64,000 nt of DNA from Apricaphanius iberus. Lineage: Eukaryota > Chordata > Actinopteri > Cyprinodontiformes > Aphaniidae. A program made the position numbers and the translations under genes. Location: positions 4,030,001-4,094,000 of the forward strand of contig JAPXFQ010000831.1 of assembly GCA_028564705.1 (NCBI GenBank), in the 5' to 3' direction. How positions within the stretch are numbered: the first letter of the stretch is position 1; the number at the start of each line of letters is the position of its first letter. Positions 12,906 to 21,745 of this stretch are shown piece after piece. The notes beneath the pieces are model-generated. The model did not search any database and was not told where the DNA came from. It worked only from the letters and a program-made list of their open reading frames with translations.

Positions 12906-13306
12906 TAATCGCACGTTCACACCGCACACTTTTTCATCGTCACACAACGCTCACAAAGCGACTAGTTTGACGAATATATATCTTTAGAATGAAGCTTGCA
13001 AAGCGTGTGGGTGGGCCTTTATCTGCTGGATGTTTTAAACACTAGTGGATCATGGTTGGCAAGACAATGTTCACATTGGATGAAGTCACAACAGTGAGCC
13101 GATCTGATTGGTTGAAGCCCTGCATCAAGAGTGTCAAGAGTGTCAAAAGCTCAGCTAGGTGAACTTCTGCGTTGCTGGCTTTTGCCACTTTGAAGCTTGA
13201 AATGCAGGAAATGCTTGAAAAACTGATGCGGCCAATACACACAAAGCACTACAGAAACTCTGACGCTCTTGACGCTGATGTTCGGGGCGGTGTGAATGCA
13301 CCATTA
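12906..13306. mobile_element. PIF/Harbinger-like MITE, ~400 bp
   Basis: The left end reads TAATCGCACGTTCACACCG and the right end, in reverse complement, TAATGGTGCATTCACACCG. Together they form imperfect terminal inverted repeats of about 19 bases. The GTTCACACCG phrase is typical of fish Harbinger-type MITEs. The interior is CpG-bearing and encodes no transposase. The flanking bases are TAA/TTA rather than a clean direct duplication, so the target site is uncertain. Confidence 0.5.
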
Positions 13307-15094
13307 GAGTTCTTTTTACAGGAACGAAATGGCTGAGCCCAGCTCCTAAAAACTGCCCAACACCACAAACCTTATACTTCAACGAATGTCATCAAGCAAC
13401 AGCCAAACTGAAACTCTTCTGCTGTATAGTAAACATATAGGCAAGGTTTGTCACTTCAGGGAGCACATATTTACTGTGCTAGAGTCCACCACAGCATCCA
13501 ACACTTTGAACTGCAGTTGGGTGCAGCCTCTCAGTCATCAAAACAAATGACATGATCGAAGCTCTGTAATCACTGATCTGAATGCCACATAAAGTTTAGA
13601 GGTCTGAAAGTCTTGACTCTGCAAAGCAGCATATAAAAACTGACCTGGAGACACTCTGGCTGGGTCAAAATATATTTTACTGTTAAGAATAACTGATTCT
13701 ACAGCTTCTATAATATCACTGAAGAGTGAGTTAGAACGGATAACATGTTCACAATAGTATTATTTTTACTCGCCTAATTTAAATAATTTTGCTATTTACT
13801 TTGAAGCTTAGACTTCTACAAACATGGATGATATCAGATATTACCTTCTTATCAGTAAAAGCCTAAACTTAAATGACTTGCATCGGTATTGGCAACAAAA
13901 AGGCTGGATCAAAACATCCTTAAATATAAAACAAAGCTTTTGTTTTCTACGAGGTAATCAAATACCTTCTGTTTCTTCTCAGCATGGTTTATTAGGGAAG
14001 TAGCTGGCTTAGTATGAGCAGTGAAACTATTACAAAGGCAATTTTACTGGGAGGGTTTCTATAATCATCAGTGCATGCTGGGAGACTCTATTAGAGTAGG
14101 TTTTCTTTTAGACTGAAGAAAATTCATTTGTAGTTTATAAGTCACAATGCAGCCATTAGTAACTTCATTCAATCAGAGAGTTAGAAAAATAGGGGAAAAA
14201 GTAAGGAGGAAAATATGAAACAAAATGCAAATTAAACCTTTTAGTACAAGTAAATGAGCAATGTGAATTATTCACTCAGAGCTTATTAAGTGCTGCTTTT
14301 TTAAGGCTTGTTTGCTGAGTTGCTAAAACTATCACACATCCTCCTTTACTTTAATAATAAAGCTGTTTTTCCCAAAAGACGTGATTAATCCAAGAAGAAT
14401 GTGGAAAGCATAACCTAATCCCGCAAAGTTTTCTTGAAGTCAGCAGAAGCAGAAACTGGAGCCGACTGGCACCGGGCCACTTACAGTAATCTCCATTATG
14501 CATGCTTAAATCAGGCTGCCATGTTGTTTTGATGAAAGCCTAACAAGTGTTAATGAATGGAAATGAGTGTATGTTTGTGGGATCAAAATAGCACATAATT
14601 ACTGTTCTACCCCAGATGATACAGGTAAGCCAGCGTCTAACACCGCAAACACCGCGGTCCCACCAGCAAATATTTCCTTCAGGTCGGCTTGTAAACAAAT
14701 TAAATTCATTAAAGGGGGAGTAAGTGGAGGTAAACAGCAACACATCATGTGTAATTGTGCTCAAAATTACAACAGTCCAACATTACAATCTAGATTGATC
14801 ACCGTTTTTTAACGGAAGGAATATTTCTATATGGGAAATCACTTAGCTGCAAGAAATATTGCATATGCCGGTAATAGTCCATTCCAAATGTGATGGCATT
14901 TATTGTCCAATTCCTGGACATACTTTATGGTGACATGAAACATCCTGTTTCTTGATCAAAAGCAAAAAACGATGTACAGTGAGTGAAACCCTGTCGGTTT
15001 GGAGATTTTTATTGTAGGATGTGACTCAAAATTATTCATAGAATAGCGCAATTCCTTTTCTTTTTTTTTTTTGATTTCTGACTGGCTGCACCCC
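13307..15094. other. Unique AT-rich sequence; no gene seen
   Basis: I see no gene or clear repeat. A poly-T run lies at ~15059-15072. The segment 14440-14560, with ATTATGCATGCTTAAATCAG, has a mixed composition compatible with regulatory DNA, but nothing more can be said from sequence alone. Confidence 0.35.
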
Positions 15095-15382
15095 TAAAAG
15101 GTTGTCAGACTTCAGTCCGTAAGGCAGACACCCAACTTTTAAGATCAGGCTTAAAACATTTTTTTTGATAAAGCTTATAGTTAGAATGGCTTAGGTTATC
15201 CTGAGCAATCCAGATATGTGCTGCTAAAGGCTTAGACTGGAGGACAGACTGACCATTTTTCTCCATGCTGCTAATTTCCTCTTCTACTACTCATCAGTTG
15301 TACAGTATTTTTGCTGTTATTTTGTCTGTTAACCTTGTTTGTTCTCAGTGTTTTTCTCTCCATAGAAGTTACACCTGGTCTG
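15095..15382 (+). mobile_element. L2-type LINE: protein tail and first half of 3' UTR (part 1 of a split copy)
   Basis: The DNA at ~15125-15180 encodes the usual end of an L2-type protein (LKHFF / DKAYS-like, with a frameshift). It is followed by 3' UTR sequence typical of fish L2 copies: AAAGCTTATAGTTAG, then TCTCTCCATAGAAGTTACACC and CTGGTCTGG. The family sequence then stops abruptly at ~15382 where a different LINE begins. It resumes at ~19074 with CTGAGCTACAATATCCTG. The copy is 5'-truncated, with no endonuclease or reverse transcriptase upstream. Confidence 0.65.
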
Positions 15383-17410
15383 GTATTTTTGGGACTTTCC
15401 GACCACTGCCTGGTCCACCTCATCCCATCTTACAGGCAGAAGCTGAAATCTGCTAAGCCTGTAGTAAGAACTGTGAGGAGATGGACTGATGAGTCAAAGA
15501 TGCAGCTACAGGCCTGCTTTGACTGCACTGACTGGAGCGTCTTTGAAGCAGCGGCTTCATCCCTGGATGAACTGACCGACACTGTGACATCCTACATCAG
15601 CTTTTGTGAGGACATGTGTGTGCAGACCAAAACCTTCTGCTCATTCAAAAACAATAAACCGTGGTTCACTGCAGAACTGAGACGGCTACGCCAGGACAAG
15701 GAGGAGGCCTACAGGAGTGGGGATCGGGACCTGTACAAACAGGCCAGGAACCAGCTGACAAGAGGGATCAAAGCAGCAAAGAGGAACTACAGTGCTAAGC
15801 TTAAGGACCGTTTTTCTGCTAACGACCCCTCTGCAGTTTGGAGCTACCTGCAGACCATTACTAACTGTAGGAGACCATCCCCCCACCCTGTGGAGAGCCC
15901 CCGCCTGGCTGAGGACCTCAACGACTTCTTTTCCAGGTTTGAAAGGACTTTCACACCTCCCACCTCCCCCACCATCTCCATCACAAAAGACCCAGCTTCA
16001 CCCCAAACCACCCACGTACCTGCCTTGACGATCTGCGAACAGGACGTGCGCCAGCTATTTCAGAGACAGAAAATTAAAAAGGCTCAGGGACCAGACGGAG
16101 TGTCCCCAGCCTCTCTGAAATTCTGTGCTGACCAGCTGGCTCCCATCTTCACCCAGATCTTCAATAACTCCCTGGAGCTGTGTGAGGTCCCCTCCTGCCT
16201 CAAACGCTCCACCATCATACCGGTTCCCAAGAAGTCCCCAGTCACTGGATTAAATGACTACAGACCAGTTGCCCTAACATCTGTGGTCATGAAATCCTTT
16301 GAGCGTCTGGTACTGACCCACCTGAAGGACATCACAGATCCCCTGCTAGACCCCCTGCAGTTCGCCTACAGATCAAACAGGTCAGTGGATGATGCCGTCA
16401 ACATGGCTCTACACTACATCCTGCACCATCTAGACTCTGCAGGTACCTACGCTCGGGTCCTGTTTGTGGACTTCAGCTCTGCGTTTAACACCATTGTCCC
16501 AGAGCTCCTCCACCAAAAACTGTCCCAGCTCACCGTGCCTCCCTCCACCTGTCAGTGGATTACCAGTTTCCTGACTGACAGGAGGCAGCAGGTGAAACTG
16601 GGTAAGTTCACATCCAGCTCCCGTTCCCTCAGCATCGGCGCCCCCCAGGGATGTGTTCTCTCCCCACTGCTCTTCTCCCTTTACACCACTGACTGCACGT
16701 CGAGGGACCCTTCTGTGAAACTCCTGAAGTTTGCAGATGACACCACCGTCATTGGACTCATCCGCGACGGCGACGAGTCTGTGTACAGAAAGGAAGTGGA
16801 ACAGCTGGTTCTCTGGTGCAGTCAGAACCACCTGGAGCTAAACCCGCTCAAAACTGTGGAGATGACAGTGGACTTCAGGAAGAGACCACCATCAACATCT
16901 CCTCTCATGATCCTCAACAAGCCAGTCCCCACAGTGGAGTCTTTCAGGTTCCTAGGATCCACCATCACACGGGACCTGAAGTGGACCTCACACATCAACA
17001 TAATAAGGAAAAAGGCCCAGCAAAGGCTGTACTTTCTGCGTCAGCTCAGGAAGTTCAACCTGCCCCAGGAGCTGCTGATCATCTTCTACACAGCAATAGT
17101 CCAGTCTGTCCTGACCTCATCCATCTCTGTCTGGTTCGGATCCGCCACCAGGCAAGACAAGGACAGACTGCAGAGAACAGTCAGGACTGCAGAGAGGATC
17201 ATAGGAACCGATCTTCCCTCCATTCAGGACCTATTCCGGGCCAGGGTCAGGAAGCGGGCCAGGAAAATCACCACTGACCCCTCACACCCTGGCCACAATC
17301 TGTTTAGGCTCCTCCCCTCAGGTCGGCGTTACAGAGCGTTGTACGCCAAAACCACCCGACACAAAAACAGTTTTTTCCCCCAGGCTGTCGCTCTGACGAA
17401 CTCTGTCTAG
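15311..17410 (+). CDS. LINE ORF2-like protein: partial endonuclease plus intact reverse transcriptase (699 codons open)
   Basis: The frame encodes the C-terminal part of an endonuclease/reverse-transcriptase polyprotein of the jockey/CR1/L2/Rex1 supergroup. Residues 1 to ~24 come from the host L2 repeat and are not LINE protein. True homology starts near residue 25, with the endonuclease SDH motif at residues 30-32. The reverse-transcriptase palm has motif A FVDFSSAFNT (from residue 385, Asp387), motif B GAPQGCVLSPL (from 443) and the catalytic FADD (474-477). A thumb with SFRFLGSTITRDLKW follows, then RLYFLRQLRKFNL and a C-terminus ending HKNSFFPQAVALTNSV. There is no stop or frameshift in nearly 2.1 kb, which suggests a recent insertion. 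Lacking most of the endonuclease, it should not retrotranspose by itself. The start codon is arbitrary and expression is not shown. Confidence 0.85.
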   Translation: MLLFCLLTLFVLSVFLSIEVTPGLVFLGLSDHCLVHLIPSYRQKLKSAKPVVRTVRRWTDESKMQLQACFDCTDWSVFEAAASSLDELTDTVTSYISFCEDMCVQTKTFCSFKNNKPWFTAELRRLRQDKEEAYRSGDRDLYKQARNQLTRGIKAAKRNYSAKLKDRFSANDPSAVWSYLQTITNCRRPSPHPVESPRLAEDLNDFFSRFERTFTPPTSPTISITKDPASPQTTHVPALTICEQDVRQLFQRQKIKKAQGPDGVSPASLKFCADQLAPIFTQIFNNSLELCEVPSCLKRSTIIPVPKKSPVTGLNDYRPVALTSVVMKSFERLVLTHLKDITDPLLDPLQFAYRSNRSVDDAVNMALHYILHHLDSAGTYARVLFVDFSSAFNTIVPELLHQKLSQLTVPPSTCQWITSFLTDRRQQVKLGKFTSSSRSLSIGAPQGCVLSPLLFSLYTTDCTSRDPSVKLLKFADDTTVIGLIRDGDESVYRKEVEQLVLWCSQNHLELNPLKTVEMTVDFRKRPPSTSPLMILNKPVPTVESFRFLGSTITRDLKWTSHINIIRKKAQQRLYFLRQLRKFNLPQELLIIFYTAIVQSVLTSSISVWFGSATRQDKDRLQRTVRTAERIIGTDLPSIQDLFRARVRKRARKITTDPSHPGHNLFRLLPSGRRYRALYAKTTRHKNSFFPQAVALTNSV

Positions 17411-17479
17411 TCACAGTGTGTGAGTGCACTCACATAACAATAAACTATAACTCTGCACTTCTGTACATACTCACTGTAA
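15383..17479 (+). mobile_element. Rex1/CR1-type LINE body, 5'-truncated (upstream of its interrupted 3' UTR)
   Basis: This non-LTR retrotransposon is truncated within its endonuclease domain and inserted into an L2 3' UTR. The element starts just before the last endonuclease motif (SDH, 15398-15406) and continues through an uninterrupted reverse-transcriptase frame ending at 17410. A short piece of 3' UTR follows (TCACAGTGTGTGAGTGCACT.., ACTCTGCACTTCTGTACATA..) and breaks off at ~17479. The rest of the 3' UTR and its (GATTCT)n tail are at 18866-19073. 5' truncation is the normal outcome of target-primed reverse transcription. Confidence 0.85.
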
Positions 17480-17670
17480 CCCCCCCCCCCCCCCCCCACA
17501 ACCCCCCCAAAAAACACCAAAAACCAAAACAACAAAACCAACAAAAACAAAAAAACCCACACACACCAAAAACAAACACAAACAAAAACAACCCACACAA
17601 AAAAACACAAAACAAACCCCACCCACACACCACAAAAACCAACACCCAAAAACTCAAAACTCAAAAAAAG
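17480..17670. repeat. C18 run followed by ~170 bp of C/A-only simple sequence
   Basis: Eighteen C residues occupy 17480-17497 and seven more 17502-17508. Almost pure A and C follows to ~17665. The strand asymmetry is extreme; the minus strand is G/T only, with G-runs able in principle to form a G-quadruplex. The long open frames on both strands here are artefacts of the composition. Assembly error is also possible in such a tract. Confidence 0.9.
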
Positions 17671-18067
17671 ATAATGCAAATGAATGCATGCAATGCATTT
17701 TCACCACAGAGAAGCTGAAAATCCCATATTGAGTTCCATTATGTTTTATAAAAGTTTTCCACAGACTTGTTTTCATTTATCTTTAAGGTTTGAGCAAAAA
17801 ACGTGTTGATGTGCTAAAATATTTAGTATTCTTTCCAAAACATTGTTTTTTCAGTAGACATTTGTGTAAAGCTGCTCTCGAGTTTCTAGAGTAAATTTGT
17901 TTTAAACACAATATTATATATTACATATAGTCCTACTATAGTTTAACACTGTTGATTTGCTTCTAAGATTTTTGTCGTTATTACTATTTTGCTAAAAACC
18001 AGGATATTTCATTTCAAAGGCCATATAAACAGTTATTTATTTGCTCGGATTTTAAAAAGTCCTACAA

Positions 18068-18175
18068 TTTTTGATTAAAATGTTTTTAAAAAGCCTATTA
18101 AAATTAAAAATGTTTTTGAACCATTTTGAATACAGGTGTGGCTGCTGTGTTTTTGATTAAAATGTTTTAAAAAGC
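18068..18175. repeat. Short direct duplication TTTTTGATTAAAATGTTTT..AAAAAGC
   Basis: A ~26-base unit at 18068-18094 is repeated almost exactly at 18150-18175, about 82 bases downstream. The sequence following each copy is also similar (TATTAAAATTAAAAATG versus ATATCAAGGTTGAAACTG). It looks like an old local duplication inside the insert that splits the LINE. Confidence 0.65.
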
Positions 18176-18277
18176 ATATCAAGGTTGAAACTGTTTTTCA
18201 ATAATCTTTTTGAAAAGAAAACGCTAGATTTTTCCCCCAATCTTCCGTTTAGAAAAAACGGTGGTGCATACTTCTTT

Positions 18278-18290
18278 CCAGCAGGTGGCG
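18278..18290 (+). promoter_or_regulatory. CTCF-like core CCAGCAGGTGGCG inside the insert
   Basis: All 13 bases fit the vertebrate CTCF core CCASYAGRKGGCR. The following two bases do not fit the extended motif. It lies in transposon-associated DNA. Binding is not demonstrated, and single cores occur by chance. Confidence 0.3.
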
Positions 18291-18865
18291 AGAATACATG
18301 AAGTCATTTTTTACCAGCAGTGATAAAGAAAAAGAAGCACACAGCTAATGCAGCAGCATGCTAACTAGTATTTTTGATGTAAAAATTAGGAGAAATGCGG
18401 CAAAAAGAAGAATTTACTAAAGTTTTAAGCGGCAGGGCAGGATACAGAGGAAGACTTATGGACTAAGTACTTTATTAAAGACCATTAACTGGACATAAGG
18501 ATTGTTTTTGTTTGAGATGACTCGGTGATGTGCAGGTGCAGCTGAAACGGTGAGTTGGACATCATTTTCTTAGAGACTCAGTAAAAATGGTTAGCCTACT
18601 GTGTCTTAATTTTTGTTTGCATCTTTAATTGGTATACATAATTTGAATCAAACAATGAATACTCTTAGCTTTCCAGTAAGGTATGTAGAACAAGTTAATG
18701 ACACAAAACGGTAGATTTGACGCGGAAGTATGTGTATGTAACGTCCACCAGATATATTTATAAACATGCAAAAGGGTTAATTAAAAGACAGTTTACTGAG
18801 CCCCCCCAGAAAAACCCACTGCCCCCCCAGGTAATGCCCTCTGGCGCCGGGTCTGCTCACTGTAA

Positions 18866-19073
18866 AATAACCCCGGCTTGGTGTATATATTATCCTTTAT
18901 TATTTACGATCTGATATTTATTTGTATTTTTACTTATTTTTGTTCTTATTTTTCTTTTTTTTCTTTTTTTATTTCACTTATTCAAGTTCTGTACTGGAGG
19001 AAAAAGTTTGCCGGAGTCAAATTCCTTGTATGTGACATACTTGGCCAATAAACTGATTCTGATTCTGATTCTG
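18866..19073 (+). mobile_element. Remainder of the Rex1/CR1-type LINE 3' UTR with AATAAA and (GATTCT)n tail
   Basis: This part carries the T-rich 3' UTR, the phrases TTCTGTACTGGAGG and TTCCTTGTATGTGACATACT, a polyadenylation-type AATAAA at 19047-19052, and a tail of three GATTCTG-type units at 19055-19073. Short GATTCT repeats are the usual 3' terminus of this LINE group. The tail joins directly to resumed L2 sequence at 19074. No clear target duplication was found for the LINE. Confidence 0.8.
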
Positions 19074-19558
19074 CTGAGCTACAATATCCTGTTGGATGGT
19101 AAGCATCGATTCAGTTGATACTCCCATTGACCGAACATCTTCCATCTCCTGTCATAAACTTTTTACTTTCTTTTATATGGAAAGTACTTTTGCATTAGTT
19201 CATTTGGTTCTTTCCGTGTCTCTGTTCTCTTTTTTAAAATCCCCAGGATGGTTGTGACAGATGGCCACTTATACTGAGCCAGGTTCTGCTGGAGGTTTCT
19301 TCTTGTTAAAATTTAGTTTTCCTCTCCACTGTCACTATATGTTTGATCAGTATGAAGGATTGCTGTGGTTGGAGTCTGCATTAATAGGGCACAACCTCAC
19401 GTCAAGCACTTTACACAATCTGCTGGGATTCCCTTAATAGAAAACTTTTTTCACTGATTGGAATATATTTTATGATTGTATTGAAATTAATTTTTTGTAA
19501 AGTGCTTTGAGATAACATACGTTGTTAACTGGTGCTCTATAAATAAACTAAATTGAAT
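19074..19558 (+). mobile_element. L2-type LINE 3' UTR, second half (part 2 of a split copy)
   Basis: Sequence resumes with CTGAGCTACAATATCCTG. It then has family landmarks GATGGTTGTGACAGATGGCC, ATACTGAGCCAGGTTCTGCT, GGAGGTTTCTTCTTGTTAAA and AAAGTGCTTTGAGATAAC, and ends GCTCTATAAATAAAC..AAATTGAATGG. The CTATAAATAAA..TTGAAT ending is the characteristic L2-type 3' terminus in fish. With 15095-15382 it forms one copy interrupted by the younger LINE. Confidence 0.75.
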
Positions 19559-21060
19559 GGAGTGGAGATAAGAAAAACTGTACAGCTTCTGGTGTAGCTC
19601 CTAATCGTTTTCCACTGTGCATATGAATGCATGTTCAGGTAAATTTTGTATTTAAACTATAAAAAAATTGTTTTCTCGCAGTTTTAAAGGGGATCTCGAA
19701 GATTTTCAGCTGTATTTATAGGTGGCTCAGGTGGGTGCCAAACCACAATGCATACTGGAAGTTGTCTAATCTCCCTGGAAATACCTGTTCAAAGATGCTA
19801 GAAGTTGGTCAGTTCCATGCGACACAGTCATGAAAAATATCTAAAAAACTGTGCTAAAAAAGATAAATGTCAGTTGATTCATTTCCAAGCATTTTTCTGT
19901 TCATACAGTAAATATTTGAGTTTACTAAAAATTTCAGACACTTATTTTTATGAACAGCCTTTTATTGGTTTTCCTTCACTTTCAGCTGTGTGAGATCAAA
20001 TTTGATATATTTTTCTTTATTAAATCTATACTAGATTGTGCAGTTCTGTTAATGCTTTCTTCAGTATGGAAGCATGGAGGGAATTTAGGTATTTTACTTT
20101 CAGTCTGCAATTATACTAAACACTTGTAATTCGAGGATGTCTTAACACAGCAGGTGATTATAGGTTCCCTGAATCCAAGGTTTGTAATACGTAGAATATC
20201 ATTGCACTAATGATGGTTTATGATTAATGAGTTTTTGCCACACCATGATGGACATGGCTATTAGGACTAAAAGGAGATGGAACCCACACCCACAGGAGCC
20301 ACAGCAATTAATTTGAGCCAGATCAGAGGGTGCTGGCACAATGACCTGATTCTGGCAGCTTATTCTAATCATGCTCACCAATAGCATCTTTCCCTTATCC
20401 CTCTCAATCCTTTCTGCCTCAACTTTCTGGTCTGGTGGTATGAAATAATAAAATAATAGAGACTAATGTGAGTTGTTTCAGGACGATTGACCACTCGCAC
20501 TTGTTTCTCTTGCTTTGGCGAGTACGATTGCATCAGAAAGTTTGATCGGCGGTGATAGACAAAACAGCGGGAGCTCATAAATATGGATAGAGACTCTGAG
20601 AAAATAAATTAACAGGGCCTGGCCTCTCTGCTGCCCCACTTAGACTGTCAATTACAGACCTGACAGGAGCCTTGTGAAGGAGCCGCACATGGATGACACG
20701 CACACACATGCAGACACATACACAGTCATTAAACTGTGCATTTGAGACCATTCGGGAGACATACAGCAGTCACCTGCTTCATTATCAGCAGGCAGAGTTC
20801 ATGCTTTATGACATGTTTCAAGAGCTTAAAGCTATTGAGTACTGTCAGCGGCTGTGCAAAATCCAATACAGGGGTTGATTTGGCTGAAAAATGACAGATA
20901 TTTTCACTTTTTAACATTTTACACTTAAAGCACATTCAATGTTTGCTTTTGAGGGCTCTGCAAAAGCTGTTCTCGCCAGCTGGAGCAACACTGTCAAAAA
21001 GAGGCCAAATATTTTATAGCTGCACAGAGAAAGTGTTACACCTTCATACAACGTTTACAT
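19559..21060. other. Unique sequence; possible conserved non-coding DNA at ~20190-20690
   Basis: I see no gene or transposon. The ~20190-20690 stretch is balanced in composition, non-repetitive and has TTAAT/AATTAATTT motifs, compatible with a conserved non-coding element. The only sequence argument is composition, so this is speculative. Confidence 0.3.
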
Positions 21061-21080
21061 AATAATAATAATAATAATAA

Positions 21081-21112
<32 letters not shown>
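21061..21112. repeat. (AAT)n joined to (ATT)n microsatellite palindrome
   Basis: About seven AAT units run directly into about ten ATT units, so the two halves are reverse complements and can fold into a long AT hairpin. Similar ATT runs occur at 45562-45587. Confidence 0.85.
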
Positions 21113-21282
21113 TGACATGGACAGTTAATTATATTATGCATGCAGAAAGGATGGAGACTTAATTAAAGAGAAGGACAAAAAGGAATTCATTACCTTTTTA
21201 GAACATGTTCATGCACATATTCTGTGCACTTATGTTTTATGGGAATGGGTCAGCCAGACATTTCTTATGCCAGAAATAGCTA

Positions 21283-21321
21283 TTATCCAAAGGTGACTTA
21301 TTGTAAGTCACCTTTGGATAA
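21283..21321. repeat. Perfect inverted repeat, 18-bp arms, 3-base spacer
   Basis: TTATCCAAAGGTGACTTA at 21283-21300 is followed by TTG and its exact reverse complement at 21304-21321. An imperfect extension (AGCTA/AGCTG) adds about five more base pairs outward. It is not a terminator in this eukaryotic setting, and the 3-base loop is too small for a typical microRNA precursor. A replication template-switch palindrome is the likeliest origin. Confidence 0.9.
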
Positions 21322-21399
21322 CAGCTGGCTTGAAAAGCCAGCAGAATGAGTAATTTTGTTTAATATATTTGGTCAGATCCAATTACCACTGCAAAGGAG

Positions 21400-21745
21400 G
21401 TTATGTTTTTATTAGGGCTTGCTTGTTTGTTTGTTATCAACATAGCTTAAAACATTAGACATGGATTTTGACGATATGTTCCGGTAATGTCTGCAGTGGG
21501 ACCAGGAAAAAGTGATTTTAAGGGGCTAGAAAAGCACTCGGAGAACACAGACCTCCTCCTGGGCCATGCTTTTTACACATTTTTACCGCTGCCAGAGGTT
21601 TGTTAGTTTGTCTGTCTGTTAGCAACATGGTTATAGATGGATTTTAGGAAACGTCTGCAGTGGGACCAGGTACAAGTGGTTTGATTTTCGGGGTGACCTG
21701 CCTTGGCACAGGTTTGCCCTCTCCAGGTGGTTTTCTAGTTTTTCT
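21400..21745. repeat. Composite of a dispersed repeat with GTCTGCAGTGGGACCAGG units
   Basis: Two related blocks are visible. Each has a TTTGTTWGTTA.CAACAT phrase, GGATTTT, GTCTGCAGTGGGACCAGG (near 21489 and 21651) and AAGTG. Between them lies CTAGAAAAGCACTCGGAGA (~21527-21545), which looks like the inverted counterpart of the CTCTCC..TTTTCTAGTTT ending at ~21718-21740. The arrangement suggests two copies of one repeat in partly inverted order. Family not named with confidence. Confidence 0.4.

Larger units (their letters stand above)
17480..18855. mobile_element. ~1.38-kb insert splitting the LINE 3' UTR, flanked by CTCACTGTAA
   Basis: The LINE 3' UTR phrase CTCACTGTAA occurs at 17470-17479 and again at 18856-18865. 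The later copy continues into normal 3' UTR sequence (AATAACCCCGGCTTGGTG). Between them lies unrelated DNA: a C-run, a C/A-only tract, AT-rich sequence with an internal duplicated segment, and a right end with two C7 runs. The simplest reading is an insertion with a 10-bp target duplication. I see no terminal inverted repeats, no poly-A tail and no long open frame, so its class is unknown. A microsatellite expansion plus other rearrangement is the main alternative. Confidence 0.5.

Noticed and set aside
16430..17277. 133- and 153-codon frames overlapping the LINE
   Set aside because: Shadow frames of the reverse-transcriptase coding sequence.
17407..17718. Overlapping 70-100 codon frames on both strands
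   Set aside because: They are the translation of a C/A-only simple tract and have no protein-like composition.
21283..21321. Hairpin as a microRNA precursor or bacterial-type terminator
   Set aside because: Loop of 3 bases and 18-bp perfect stem do not fit a microRNA precursor; the setting is vertebrate non-coding DNA.
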